The notes beneath the pieces are model-generated. The model saw only the letters and a program-made list of their open reading frames with translations, had not been told where the DNA came from and ran no database searches. Position numbers and translations under genes: made by a program. Below are positions 1 through 7,736 of a stretch of DNA of 64,000 bases, piece by piece (position 1 is the first letter of the stretch; the number at the start of each line of letters is the position of its first letter). The stretch is from Desulfoferula mesophila (GTDB lineage Bacteria > Desulfobacterota > Desulfarculia > Desulfarculales > Desulfarculaceae), in NCBI RefSeq assembly GCF_037076455.1, contig NZ_AP028679.1:2743501-2807500 (forward strand), read 5' to 3'.

Positions 1-1224
1 CCATAAGGCCCAGACCACGGTGGAGCCTTGGGGCCATTCTTCGGGCCACTGCTCCAGCTTGGGCGCATCGTCCGGCTTTTGTCCGGCCATGAGAGCCAGG
101 ATCTGGCTCCGGCTCAGACCGGGAAAGGCCAGCAGGCTCAGCCCCCGGGGCTTGCCTCCGGCGCGCACCCCGGCCTGCTCCACCAAATCGCCGTAACTTT
201 CGGCGAGTTCCTTGGCCTCCTGGGCCAACTCCGGGGCCAGGCCGGGCCACCACTTCTCCCCGTCCACCCTGCGGGCCAGGTGATCCACCTTTTGGCGCAG
301 CAGGTCGAAATCCGCATTGCCCGCCAGCTTGGCGGCGAGGCCCAAAAAGGCCTGATCGTCCAGCTCGGACAGGTCGGGCAGCACCAGGCGGGCCGCCTCC
401 TGGGCCAGGGGGTTGTCCGGCCGGGGGGACATGGGGGCCAAGCCCAAGGGCGACACCGCCCCCGCCGGGGTGCGGAACTCCTTGAGCGGCGGCTGCACCA
501 ACTCGTGGGCCCGCTCCAGAAGCAGGCGGGCCGCCGCCCCGCTGGTGGTGGCCAGCCAGCCGGTCTCCTCCCCCAGCCCCTGGGCCAGGGTGGCCCAGGC
601 CTTGAGGCGGCTCTCCAGCAGGTGCTCCTGAGGCAGGGTGTAGTCCACCGGGGCCAGATGGTCCAGCAGCGGGGCGTCATAGTCCACCGGCTGGTAGTCG
701 TCCTGGTCCTGACCCATGGAGTGGCGCAAACGGCTCTCTCCCTGGCGGGCCTGGGACAGGGCCTGCTCCAGCTCGGCCGCTTCCTGGTCCTGGATGTGGG
801 CCAAATGCAACAAAAGGTCGGCCTCTACTCCGGGCAGGCCGGGGTCCTGTTTGCCGTCCGGCCCCTGATAGCCCTTGATGTCGCGCATCACCGAGCGGAA
901 GGTCTCGGGCGGGGCGGGCGGCTCCACGCCCGCCTTAACGGCGTCCACCGAGCTGGAGCCCTGGTGTTGGGCCAGCCACTGCTGCCACTGGCCCAGAAGC
1001 TGGGCCGCTTGGCGGGCCGAGGGGTTGTCCGAGCCCGCCGCGCCGGGCTGGCCCGCGGGTTTGAGCATGCGGGCCAGGCTCTCCAGCCCCGGCGGGGTGG
1101 CCCGTCCCTCCGCGCCCAGGCTGGGCGGCTCCAATACCTGAAGAGGTGCAAACAAGGGGCACAGGGCGGTCAGGGCGCTGCGCCGCAGGGCGGTGGCCGG
1201 GAAAATGAGAGCGCTTAAAGACAT
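1..1224 (-). CDS. Hypothetical protein, C-terminus outside the window
   Basis: An open minus-strand frame starts at the ATG at 1224 and runs 408 codons to the window edge without a stop. It begins MSLSALIFPATAL and continues with a balanced composition rich in Leu, Ala, Gln and Glu. I see no signal peptide beyond the mildly hydrophobic start, no membrane segments and no motif I recognise. A long plus-strand frame over the same bases has the Gly/His/Gln/Leu-rich look of an antisense shadow, so I take the minus frame as real. Upstream, AAAGGGAT is a weak ribosome site. It is divergent from the small gene at 1348. Function unknown; the missing C-terminus may hold the diagnostic part. Confidence 0.7.
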   Translation of the reverse strand, partial: MSLSALIFPATALRRSALTALCPLFAPLQVLEPPSLGAEGRATPPGLESLARMLKPAGQPGAAGSDNPSARQAAQLLGQWQQWLAQHQGSSSVDAVKAGVEPPAPPETFRSVMRDIKGYQGPDGKQDPGLPGVEADLLLHLAHIQDQEAAELEQALSQARQGESRLRHSMGQDQDDYQPVDYDAPLLDHLAPVDYTLPQEHLLESRLKAWATLAQGLGEETGWLATTSGAAARLLLERAHELVQPPLKEFRTPAGAVSPLGLAPMSPRPDNPLAQEAARLVLPDLSELDDQAFLGLAAKLAGNADFDLLRQKVDHLARRVDGEKWWPGLAPELAQEAKELAESYGDLVEQAGVRAGGKPRGLSLLAFPGLSRSQILALMAGQKPDDAPKLEQWPEEWPQGSTVVWALW

Positions 1225-1347
1225 GGTAGATATCCCTTTGGCCGGCGGCCCGAACCACGGGGCTCGGCCCGGCAAGGCCGGTGTGGTAATTTAGTCGCTA
1301 GTCATTGTCCACTTTAGCGGCCTGCGGGGGCAAGGGGAAGCGAGAAC

Positions 1348-1587
1348 ATGGATCAACGCATCTTTGAACAGGGTCTCAGCGTGGAGGCCACCAGCCTGTA
1401 TCTGCTGCTCAGCGCCCTGGCCGATCAGGGGGTGCCCCTGATTGTGGAGCGGGTGGAGCCCATCTGGAACGCCGATCCCCGGACCTTGGGCCCGTCATTC
1501 GCGGAATTGGCCCAAAGAGGCATCGCCCAGCAGGACGCGGCCGGGGCCTGGCATTTGAACCCCGCCAGCCAGTGGAAGCCAGCCTAA
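1348..1587 (+). CDS. Small conserved-looking protein, winged-helix-like
   Basis: A 79-residue protein preceded by AGGGGAAGCGAGAAC, which contains a purine-rich ribosome site. The sequence alternates predicted helices (residues about 11-27 and 49-58) with a short polar C-terminal strand, VEATSLYLLLSALADQG followed by FAELAQRGI. This is the pattern of a compact winged-helix or HTH domain. That fold assignment is inference from the helix pattern; I do not recognise a named family. It is divergently arranged with the unknown gene at 1-1224 and convergent with the DUF493 gene at 1603-1929. No membrane segment or cysteine is present, so it is probably a cytosolic DNA- or protein-binding factor. Confidence 0.65.
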   Translation: MDQRIFEQGLSVEATSLYLLLSALADQGVPLIVERVEPIWNADPRTLGPSFAELAQRGIAQQDAAGAWHLNPASQWKPA

Positions 1588-1602
1588 TTCCTGGCCCACC
1601 CC

Positions 1603-1929
1603 CTAGGCCAGCATCACCAGCCCCTCCAAACCCTTCAGGGCCTCGTACACGTCCAGCACCTGGGCCGAGCTCTCCACCTGGGTGTCGATGGTCACCGCCA
1701 GGTACTTGTCCCCGGAGGAGGGCCGCGAACGCACCTCGTCCTTGCCCATTATGGGCCCCAGCACCGACTCGGCCGCCTGGCGCACCTCCTGGGCGAATTC
1801 GCCGGAGTTGTAGCCGATCGCCTTGAACATGTACACGCAGGGGAAGTCGTGGTGCTCTTCCAGCTTGCTGAGGGCCTCTCGGCGCTCGGCCGGGGTGGGG
1901 CGCTGGATCTCGGAGGTGCATTCGGTCAT
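1603..1929 (-). CDS. DUF493 (UPF0250, YbeD-like) protein
   Basis: A 108-residue protein with the DUF493 core: HDFPCVYMFKAIG near residues 27-39, then a helix, and a C-terminal VTIDTQVESSAQVLDVYEAL strand-helix unit. The family folds like an ACT/ferredoxin-like regulatory domain. E. coli YbeD sits in the lipoate synthesis region, but its role is not firmly established. The length is slightly above the usual 85-95 residues because of an N-terminal extension. A sigma70-like promoter lies about 60 bp upstream on the same strand. The gene stands alone, divergent from the kor operon. Confidence 0.85.
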   Translation of the reverse strand: MTECTSEIQRPTPAERREALSKLEEHHDFPCVYMFKAIGYNSGEFAQEVRQAAESVLGPIMGKDEVRSRPSSGDKYLAVTIDTQVESSAQVLDVYEALKGLEGLVMLA

Positions 1930-1984
1930 GGCTGGCCTCGCTGCTCATGAAGTTTGGCATTAAATTCGGAATGTTCGCCTTTGT

Positions 1985-2013
1985 ATTCTATGGGGCGCGC
2001 GGGGGGGTGTCAA
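1985..2013 (-). promoter_or_regulatory. Sigma70-like promoter for the DUF493 gene
   Basis: Read on the minus strand, TTGACA (2008-2013) and TAGAAT (1985-1990) are separated by 17 bp. This is close to the housekeeping consensus and sits about 55-85 bp upstream of the start at 1929. Confidence 0.65.
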
Positions 2014-2036
2014 ACCGCGCACAAGCGCTCATTTGC

Positions 2037-2065
2037 TTGACTTGCCGATTTCTTCCTGCTATTAG
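2037..2065 (+). promoter_or_regulatory. Sigma70-like promoter for the kor operon
   Basis: TTGACT (2037-2042) and TATTAG (2060-2065) are 17 bp apart, about 80 bp upstream of korD. The -10 box matches four of six positions. It faces away from the DUF493 promoter, so both transcripts leave the same short intergenic region. Confidence 0.5.
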
Positions 2066-2144
2066 ACTGCATTCCTAGATTTACACATCCGCGATCCCCC
2101 ATCACCGAATATCATAATCCGGCAACCATTCACCGGGAGGCCTC

Positions 2145-2366
2145 ATGGCAAAAGGCAAAATCATTATTGACCGGGAAAAGTGCAAGGGCTGCAAGTTATG
2201 CGTCTCGGTCTGCCCCAAAGAGTGCATAGCCATCAGTTCCGGTCTCAACGACAAGGGCTATTACCCCGCCGAGTTCAGCCAGGGAGAGGACGGCGACTGC
2301 TGCACCGCGTGCACCCTTTGCGCCCTCACCTGCCCTGACATTGCCATTGAGGTGTACCGTGCCTAA
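2145..2366 (+). CDS. korD: 2-oxoacid:ferredoxin oxidoreductase delta subunit
   Basis: A 73-residue ferredoxin subunit with two [4Fe-4S] motifs: C13-x2-C16-x2-C19-x3-C23-P and C53-x2-C56-x2-C59-x3-C63-P. It relays electrons from the thiamine diphosphate site of the beta subunit to free ferredoxin. A GGGAGG ribosome site lies 5 bases before the ATG. It is the first gene of korD-korA-korB-korC, the usual order for the four-subunit enzymes. The set could oxidise 2-oxoglutarate (Kor) or branched-chain 2-oxoacids (Vor). The sequence does not settle which, so the kor symbols are used for convenience. Confidence 0.88.
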   Translation: MAKGKIIIDREKCKGCKLCVSVCPKECIAISSGLNDKGYYPAEFSQGEDGDCCTACTLCALTCPDIAIEVYRA

Positions 2367-3465
2367 GCAATTGATGCGAGGATCCCACGTATTGGGCGAG
2401 GCCGCCGTGCGGGCCGGTTGCCGCTATTACTTCGGCTATCCCATCACCCCCCAGAACGAAGTGCCCGAGTACATGTCCGGCCGCCTGATCCAGGTGGGGG
2501 GCACCTTCGTGCAGGCCGAGAGCGAGCTGGCCTCCATCAACATGGTCATCGGCGCGGCCATGGCCGGGGCTCGGGTTATGACCACCTCCTCCAGCCCGGG
2601 CATCAGCCTGATGCAGGAGGGGCTCAGCTATCTGGCGGGCCTGGAGCTGCCGGCGGTGATCGCCAACGTGGTGCGCGGCGGACCGGGCCTGGGCAACATC
2701 GCCCCGGCCCAGAGCGACTATTTTCAGGCTACCCGGGGCGGCGGCCACGGCGACTACCGCACCATCGTGCTGGCTCCGGCCTCTTGCCAGGAGCTGTGCG
2801 ACCTGACCATCAAGGCCTTTGACCTGGCCGACAAATACCGCAACCCGGTGATGATCATGGGCGACGGCATGATGGGCCAGATGATGGAGCCGGTGGAGTT
2901 CCCCGAGCCCATCGACCCGGCCGACCTGCCGGTCAAGGACTGGACCCTCACCGGGGCCAAGGGGCGGCCCAGCCGGGTGATCCTTTCGCTCCTGCTGGCC
3001 CCCAAGGTGCTGGAGGACCACAACTTCAAGCTGGTGCGCAAATACGACGCGGTGGTGCGCAACGAGACCGACTGGGAAGAGTACATGCTCGAAGACGCCC
3101 GCCAGGTGGTGGTGGCCTACGGCACCGCGGCGCGCATCGCCAAGGGGGCCATCAAGCGGGTGCGCGAGATGGGCCTCAAGGTGGGGCTGCTCAGGCCCAA
3201 GACGCTCTGGCCCTTTCCGGAGAAGCCCCTTAAGGAGCTCAGCCGGGTGGTGCGCCAGTTGTTGGTGTTCGAGATGAGCGCCGGGCAGATGGTGGAGGAC
3301 GTGAAGATGGCCGTGGAGGGCCAGGCCCAGGTGCACCTCTACGGACGCCCCGGCGGGGTGATCCCCACCCCGGACGAGGTGGCCCACCAGATAAGCCACT
3401 ACTACTATCAAGCCGGGCTGATGGACAGAGATCAGCAGGGCGAGCGGCTGGGAGGCGCGGCATGA
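2359..3465 (+). CDS. korA: 2-oxoacid:ferredoxin oxidoreductase alpha subunit
   Basis: The alpha subunit carries the pyrimidine-binding half of the thiamine diphosphate site; the motif GYPITPQNE is at residues 26-34. Using GTG 2359 gives 368 residues and an 8-bp overlap with korD, with GAGGTG about 5 bases upstream. A TTG at 2341 and an ATG at 2374 are also in frame, but GTG 2359 has the best ribosome site. An N-terminal domain I (ESELASINMVIGAAMAGAR region) and a C-terminal transketolase-like domain II (VVVAYGTAARIAKGAI region) are both visible. Subunit size is normal. It pairs with korB, whose start overlaps this stop (ATGA). Confidence 0.9.
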   Translation: MPKQLMRGSHVLGEAAVRAGCRYYFGYPITPQNEVPEYMSGRLIQVGGTFVQAESELASINMVIGAAMAGARVMTTSSSPGISLMQEGLSYLAGLELPAVIANVVRGGPGLGNIAPAQSDYFQATRGGGHGDYRTIVLAPASCQELCDLTIKAFDLADKYRNPVMIMGDGMMGQMMEPVEFPEPIDPADLPVKDWTLTGAKGRPSRVILSLLLAPKVLEDHNFKLVRKYDAVVRNETDWEEYMLEDARQVVVAYGTAARIAKGAIKRVREMGLKVGLLRPKTLWPFPEKPLKELSRVVRQLLVFEMSAGQMVEDVKMAVEGQAQVHLYGRPGGVIPTPDEVAHQISHYYYQAGLMDRDQQGERLGGAA

Positions 3466-4214
3466 AAAAGATATTCGAAGCGCCCAAGAGCCTCAAGGAA
3501 AACCTGTTCCACTATTGCCCCGGCTGCGGACACAGCATCATCCACCGCCTGGTGGCCGAGGTGATCGACGAGCTGGGCATCCAGGAGCGCACCATCGGGG
3601 TTCCCCCGGCGGGCTGCGCGGTGCTGGCCTACAACTACTTCGACGTGGACACCGGCGAAGCGCCCCACGGCAGGGCCCTGGCCGTGGCCACCGGCCTCAA
3701 GCGGGTGCTCAAAGACCACGTGGTCTTCACCTACCAGGGCGACGGCGACATCGCGGCCATCGGCACCGCCGAGAGCATCCACGCCGCCAACCGGGGCGAG
3801 AAGGTAACGGCCATCTTCGTCAACAACGGCACCTACGGCATGACCGGCGGCCAGATGGCCCCCACCACCCTGCCCGGCATGGGCTCCACCACCACCCCCG
3901 GCGGCCGGGACGTGGTGCGCGACGGCCAGCCCCTGGACCTCACCCAGATGCTGGGCCAGGCCAAGGGCAGCGTGTTTTTGGAGCGGGTGAGCGTGGCCAC
4001 CCCCAAGCACATCCGCCGGGCCAAGAAGGCCATCAAAAAGGCCTTCCAGGTGCAGTTGGACGGCCTGGGCTTCGCCCTGGTGGAGGTGCTCTCCCCCTGC
4101 CCCACCAACTGGAAGATGGACCCGGTGGCCGCCTATGAGTGGACCGACAAGGAGATGACCAAGATCTTCCCCCTGGGGGTGATCAAGGACATCACCGGAT
4201 ACGACAAGGATTAG
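3462..4214 (+). CDS. korB: 2-oxoacid:ferredoxin oxidoreductase beta subunit
   Basis: The 250-residue thiamine-diphosphate-binding subunit. The diphosphate and magnesium motif GDGD is at 93-96, with the partner NN at 121-122. CPGCGH (19-24) is the conserved N-terminal segment of this family. The stretch LPGMGSTTTPGGRD (137-150) and the later SPCPTNW are typical of KorB/VorA-type beta subunits rather than pyruvate-specific ones. It overlaps korA by 4 bp (ATGA), so translation is probably coupled. The reaction is oxidative decarboxylation of a 2-oxoacid to its acyl-CoA, with reduction of ferredoxin in the cytosol. Confidence 0.92.
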   Translation: MKKIFEAPKSLKENLFHYCPGCGHSIIHRLVAEVIDELGIQERTIGVPPAGCAVLAYNYFDVDTGEAPHGRALAVATGLKRVLKDHVVFTYQGDGDIAAIGTAESIHAANRGEKVTAIFVNNGTYGMTGGQMAPTTLPGMGSTTTPGGRDVVRDGQPLDLTQMLGQAKGSVFLERVSVATPKHIRRAKKAIKKAFQVQLDGLGFALVEVLSPCPTNWKMDPVAAYEWTDKEMTKIFPLGVIKDITGYDKD

Positions 4215-4223
4215 GAGGCCGCC

Positions 4224-4787
4224 ATGACCAATAAAATGATCTTTGCGGGGTTCGGCGGCCAAGGCGTGTTGCTCATGGGCTACCTCACCGCGCTCACCGC
4301 CATGCGTCAGGGCAAGAACGTGACCTATTTGCCCGCCTACGGCGCCGAGGTGCGCGGCGGCACCGCCAACTGCACCGTGGTGGTCAGCGACGAGGAGATC
4401 GCCTCGCCGGTGGCCAGCAACCCGGATTATGTTATCGTGATGAACAACCCCAGCCTGGTGCGTTTCGCCAACATGATCGCGCCCGGGGGCATCCTGCTCA
4501 TCAACTCCTCGCTGGTGCACGGCGAGATCAAGCGCGACGACGTCACCGTGGTGCCGGTCGCCCTGAACGAGTTGGCCCACGAGCTGGGCGAGGATCGCTC
4601 GGCCAACGTGATCATGGTGGGGGCCCTGGCCCAAGCCACCGGCGTGTTGACCATCGATGCCCTGAAAGAGGCCCTGGCCGAGACCGGCCTGGGCAAGAAA
4701 CCCAAGGTGCTGGAACTAAACCGGCGCGCCCTGGAAGTGGGAGCCGATGCCGCCCGCCAGGCGCTGGCCAAGGAGAAGAGCGCATGA
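4224..4787 (+). CDS. korC: 2-oxoacid:ferredoxin oxidoreductase gamma subunit
   Basis: A 187-residue gamma subunit, which supplies the CoA-side domain of the complex. The glycine-rich motif GFGGQG (9-14) and YGAEVRGGTANC (39-50) are hallmarks of the POR/KOR gamma family. An AGGAGG-type ribosome site sits between the korB stop and this ATG. Nine bases separate it from korB, and it overlaps the following ACT gene by 4 bp. The length is as expected for a stand-alone gamma subunit. Confidence 0.92.
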   Translation: MTNKMIFAGFGGQGVLLMGYLTALTAMRQGKNVTYLPAYGAEVRGGTANCTVVVSDEEIASPVASNPDYVIVMNNPSLVRFANMIAPGGILLINSSLVHGEIKRDDVTVVPVALNELAHELGEDRSANVIMVGALAQATGVLTIDALKEALAETGLGKKPKVLELNRRALEVGADAARQALAKEKSA

Positions 4788-5218
4788 CCGTCAAGCAGCT
4801 CACCATAACCATGCCCAACCAACCGGGCCAGCTGGCCTCGGTCAGCGAGATGCTCGGAGACGCCGGAGTCAACGTCTTGGGGCTGTTCGTGTCCACCTCA
4901 ACCTCCAGTGGTGACGGCATAATGCGTTTTGTGGTGGACAATCCGGAAAAAGGGGTTAATGTTCTAACAGGACAAGGGCTTGATGTGAAGCAAGAGGATG
5001 TGGTGGCAGCTGAAACGCCGCACCACGCCGGGGGTCTCCTGGCAGTGCTCAATCCTCTCAAGCGGGCTCAAGTTAACGTGGATTACATCTACCCTTGCAT
5101 CCAAACCGGCGAAGCGACGATCTTGATCCTCGGCGTCGGTGATCAGACCAAAGAGGCAATTGAATGTCTTAAAAAAGACTGGATTCGTCTCTACGGTTCT
5201 GAACTCTACAACATGTAA
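4784..5218 (+). CDS. Tandem ACT-domain protein, probable amino-acid sensor
   Basis: A 144-residue protein made of two ACT-like domains (about 3-72 and 74-140). The first opens with LTITMPNQPGQLASVSEML and the second with a GLLAVLNPLKRAQVNVDYIY-like repeat of the same beta-alpha-beta pattern. ACT domains usually bind amino acids at domain interfaces. Here it overlaps korC by ATGA and ends the operon just before a terminator. A plausible reading is that it senses the amino acid whose 2-oxoacid the Kor/Vor complex oxidises, but no catalytic domain or DNA-binding domain is attached. Free tandem-ACT proteins are often found next to 2-oxoacid oxidoreductase and phenylacetate-CoA ligase genes. Confidence 0.82.
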   Translation: MTVKQLTITMPNQPGQLASVSEMLGDAGVNVLGLFVSTSTSSGDGIMRFVVDNPEKGVNVLTGQGLDVKQEDVVAAETPHHAGGLLAVLNPLKRAQVNVDYIYPCIQTGEATILILGVGDQTKEAIECLKKDWIRLYGSELYNM

Positions 5219-5270
5219 CCCCAGCATGATGAGACATCAGACTTCCCTCCTACCGTAGAGAACGAAGACA

Positions 5271-5301
5271 AAAGGGCGCGCCCATCAGGGCGCGCCCTTT
5301 T
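5271..5301. terminator. Bidirectional intrinsic terminator
   Basis: A perfect 13-bp stem, AAAGGGCGCGCCC (5271-5283) with its complement at 5288-5300 and a four-base loop, is followed by a T run. The mirror strand also ends in TTTTG, so it can stop the kor operon and the converging gene at 5357-6364. Confidence 0.85.
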
Positions 5302-5356
5302 ACTTTAGTCCCCAGGCCGAGCTTCCCTTCGTAGCGCTCCGGCTAGCCCCACCCGC

Positions 5357-6364
5357 TCAGGAAAACTTTTGCCAGATGTGCTTCCAGGCCATGGCCACGT
5401 TCAACACCGCGTCGTGCAGCGCCACCCGATCGACCTCGGCCAAGAGCGCCGCGCCCGCTTCGTCTTGTTCGAACAGCGACTCAAAGGGCGCCGGCTCCTG
5501 GGAGGCCGGCTTGTAGGGCCACTTGGCTGGCGGGGCGATTACGCTGGCCACCCCGAAGGAGGCGCGGCAGACCAGGACCATCTCTTCCCAGATGTCCCTG
5601 GCGCCCAGCTCCGGAATCGTGTCTGCGAATTGCAAGGCGAATTTCTGATCGATGCTTTCCGCCTGGTCGAGGACTTCCTGGGCGTCGGCCTCGTTTTCCA
5701 TCAGCTTCTTTTCGGTAAAGTAGGTCCCGACTTTCTTGCTCCAGTGCTTCTCCAGTTGCATGTGCAGGCCGTTGTTGTAATCGGAAAGGTCCCGCTCGTC
5801 ACAGTGGCAGGGCATCAGGGCGTCGGCTGCGAAATGGCTCAGCATGAAGAAAAACAGGGCGATTTGGCCGGAGGAACAGCGTAGCGCCGGTTTGACCTTT
5901 TCGATGAAGGCGACCCGGCCGGGCAGAATCTCCTGCACCGGCTGATCGCCCAAGATGAGCATGTCCAGGTTGTTGATGGTCAGGGCCATGGCCCGGTTGG
6001 GCAGGTGTTGCCCTGGCGGGGGATCGGCCTTGTAGGGCTGTTTCCACCAATCGCTGTCCAGGATGTCCTCGTGTTCGGCCAGAAAGGCCAGCACCTGGCG
6101 CTCAGGCCCGAGCTTTTGGGCCAGCTTTTTTTGTGAGACCACGAAGCGCGACTTCAAAAATCCGTCGTAGGGCCCCATCTTGAAAATGTGGTTCTGGGTT
6201 TTGGAGCCGCCCAGCTTGGCGTCGCGCTTGTCGGGTATCCAAGCACCGATGGCCGCCTCCTTGACGTGCGGCCGCAGCAATTCGACAATCCGGGGAACCT
6301 GGTTCTCCGCCTCTAGTAAGCGGATGGCCCGGATGGCGATCCAGGCGTGGGTTCTCTGATCCAT
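5357..6364 (-). CDS. Zinc-dependent phospholipase C / S1-P1 nuclease fold protein
   Basis: A 335-residue protein without signal peptide or membrane segment. Its histidines and acids reproduce the trinuclear-zinc ligand spacing of Bacillus cereus phospholipase C. It has H6, D45, H59 (14 apart), H177, D181, H187 (H-x3-D-x5-H), then H201 and E205 (14 further on, H-x3-E). In the Bacillus enzyme the set is H14, D55, H69, H118, D122, H128, H142, E146. The N-terminal Trp that ligates zinc in secreted members is missing, because no leader is cleaved. The local motif SHFAADALMPCHCD resembles HFxGDxxQPLH of the superfamily. Substrate unknown: phosphodiester, lipid or nucleic acid are all possible. AAAGGGGGG precedes the ATG. 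Confidence 0.7.
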   Translation of the reverse strand: MDQRTHAWIAIRAIRLLEAENQVPRIVELLRPHVKEAAIGAWIPDKRDAKLGGSKTQNHIFKMGPYDGFLKSRFVVSQKKLAQKLGPERQVLAFLAEHEDILDSDWWKQPYKADPPPGQHLPNRAMALTINNLDMLILGDQPVQEILPGRVAFIEKVKPALRCSSGQIALFFFMLSHFAADALMPCHCDERDLSDYNNGLHMQLEKHWSKKVGTYFTEKKLMENEADAQEVLDQAESIDQKFALQFADTIPELGARDIWEEMVLVCRASFGVASVIAPPAKWPYKPASQEPAPFESLFEQDEAGAALLAEVDRVALHDAVLNVAMAWKHIWQKFS

Positions 6365-6499
6365 TACACCCCCCTTTCAATCACCGGTTAATTACTTATC
6401 ATTTTAAGGGGGCGGCAGGGGCCTGGGGGCATTTTTTTACGACCAGCTGGACGTGATAATCGTTACGCGAACCAGCCATAAGGGACATCGACTAAAGCG

Positions 6500-7492
6500 T
6501 CAGAAATTCCAGCCCCAGAACTTCAGGAAACCCGGCAGGTCGCTGAGGTCCGAACTCTGGCGATACCAGGGCTGCAGGCTGGTGTAAAGGGGGTTGCCCT
6601 TCACTCCATAGGCCTTGTCCATGCCCACCGTGCCGTCCAGGCACCACCATCCGATGAACATGGTCTCCCAGGGCTTCCAGGCCCCCTTCACGTGGCCCTC
6701 CAAGACCCCGTCCTCATAGAACAGGCTGGTGGTGCCTTGGCCCAGGGGCAGGCGGCGCAGCTCGTCGGCGGGCCGCAGGGGAGTGGCGTGGGTCCGGTAC
6801 AGGTTGGGCTCGGCCAGGCGGGCGGCGGGCTGCACGCCGAGGCCCATGACCCGGTGTTCGCCGGGGCGCACCTGAACCACCAGGCGGGGCCGCTCCTGGC
6901 CACCGTAGTCCAGGCGAGCCGGGAAGCTCTCGCCATAGAGCTCCACCGGCTGGTCCCGCCAACCGGGGGGATAGGCCGCCGCCGGGGTGAAATTGGTGGG
7001 GGTGAGCGAGGTGTAGCAGCCACAGGTGCCCAGGGTGACCACCAGCACCGGCTGGTTGGCCTGGTCGATGATCACAACCACGAACAGGCCCATGTTGCTG
7101 CCCGCGCCGATGAAAAAGGGAATCAGGCTCACCGGGGTGGAGGGGAAGTGAACCCGGTAGATATAGGCGGTGTAGGAGCCGTGGGCGGCCTGGAAAGGCA
7201 CGGCCCGCCAATACATGGCCGGACGGGCCGGGTCCATGACGATCTGTTCCTGGCCCTGCGCGTCCCGCGAGGCCACGGGCTGGCCGATGCGGTTGTAGGC
7301 CTGCTCCCAGCCGTGGATCACCCAAGCCGGGGCCAGGCGCCGGGCCGTGTCCGGCCCGCCCTGGGCCCGGTACAGCTCCTGGGGCCCCGGCCCGGGGCTG
7401 ACCTGCTTCAGGTGCATGCAGCTCGGGCCCAAAAGCAGGGCCAGCAGAACGGCTATCGCGCCTGGCAAGCGAAGCGGCTTAGGGCAAGGCAT
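6500..7492 (-). CDS. Putative lipoprotein of unknown function
   Basis: Starting at ATG 7492 the protein has 330 residues. Its N-terminal segment is PCPKPLRLPGAIAVLLALL, followed by an imperfect lipobox LLGPSC. It is therefore probably exported and lipid-anchored, although Pro at -2 is unusual. A farther ATG at 7537 would add 15 residues and give a worse leader. The mature part contains a hydrophobic stretch around SLIPFFIGAGSNMGLFVVVI that could be a buried strand or a membrane segment. It also has a Trp-rich C-terminus (WKPWETMFIGWWCLDG). I do not recognise a family. It lies 64 bp after the small TusB-like gene on the same strand. Confidence 0.65.
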   Translation of the reverse strand: MPCPKPLRLPGAIAVLLALLLGPSCMHLKQVSPGPGPQELYRAQGGPDTARRLAPAWVIHGWEQAYNRIGQPVASRDAQGQEQIVMDPARPAMYWRAVPFQAAHGSYTAYIYRVHFPSTPVSLIPFFIGAGSNMGLFVVVIIDQANQPVLVVTLGTCGCYTSLTPTNFTPAAAYPPGWRDQPVELYGESFPARLDYGGQERPRLVVQVRPGEHRVMGLGVQPAARLAEPNLYRTHATPLRPADELRRLPLGQGTTSLFYEDGVLEGHVKGAWKPWETMFIGWWCLDGTVGMDKAYGVKGNPLYTSLQPWYRQSSDLSDLPGFLKFWGWNF

Positions 7493-7556
7493 GGTCCCCT
7501 CATGACAGAGCCACCGCCGAGACGGCGGCGGCCCCATGGTCAGGCGAATAGCGGGC

Positions 7557-7727
7557 CTACCACCAGGAGATGATCTCCTCGTTGGCGAAAATGAGTTCCA
7601 CCAGCTTGTCGTAGTCCTGCTCCTGATAGAGGTCGTAGCGAGTGGTTTCCTTTCCCTCGCCCAGGGCTTTGATGAGAAACTCGGTGCTGGGGGTGGGCTG
7701 GGTTTTTACGATGTAGAGCGTGCTCAT
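7557..7727 (-). CDS. Very short DsrH/TusB-like protein
   Basis: A 56-residue gene too short for routine ORF calling. GGAGGG lies 5 bases before its ATG, and its start is 9 bp after the stop of the DsrF-like gene. The sequence opens MSTLYIVKTQPTPSTEFL and ends EEIISWW. This matches the start (LHTLHRSP type) and Trp-ended C-terminus of TusB/DsrH, but the middle is missing and the family length is about 95. It contains no cysteine at all, so it cannot carry persulfide in the way DsrH Cys20 does. It is more likely a structural partner of the two preceding proteins. The family assignment is inference from context plus short end motifs. Confidence 0.6.
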   Translation of the reverse strand: MSTLYIVKTQPTPSTEFLIKALGEGKETTRYDLYQEQDYDKLVELIFANEEIISWW

Positions 7728-7736
7728 GGAACCCTC

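Noticed and set aside
28-1218. 396-residue plus-strand open frame
   Set aside because: Its composition (Gly, His, Gln, Leu rich with few acidic residues) is typical of the antisense of a GC-rich gene; the minus-strand frame over the same bases looks like a real protein.
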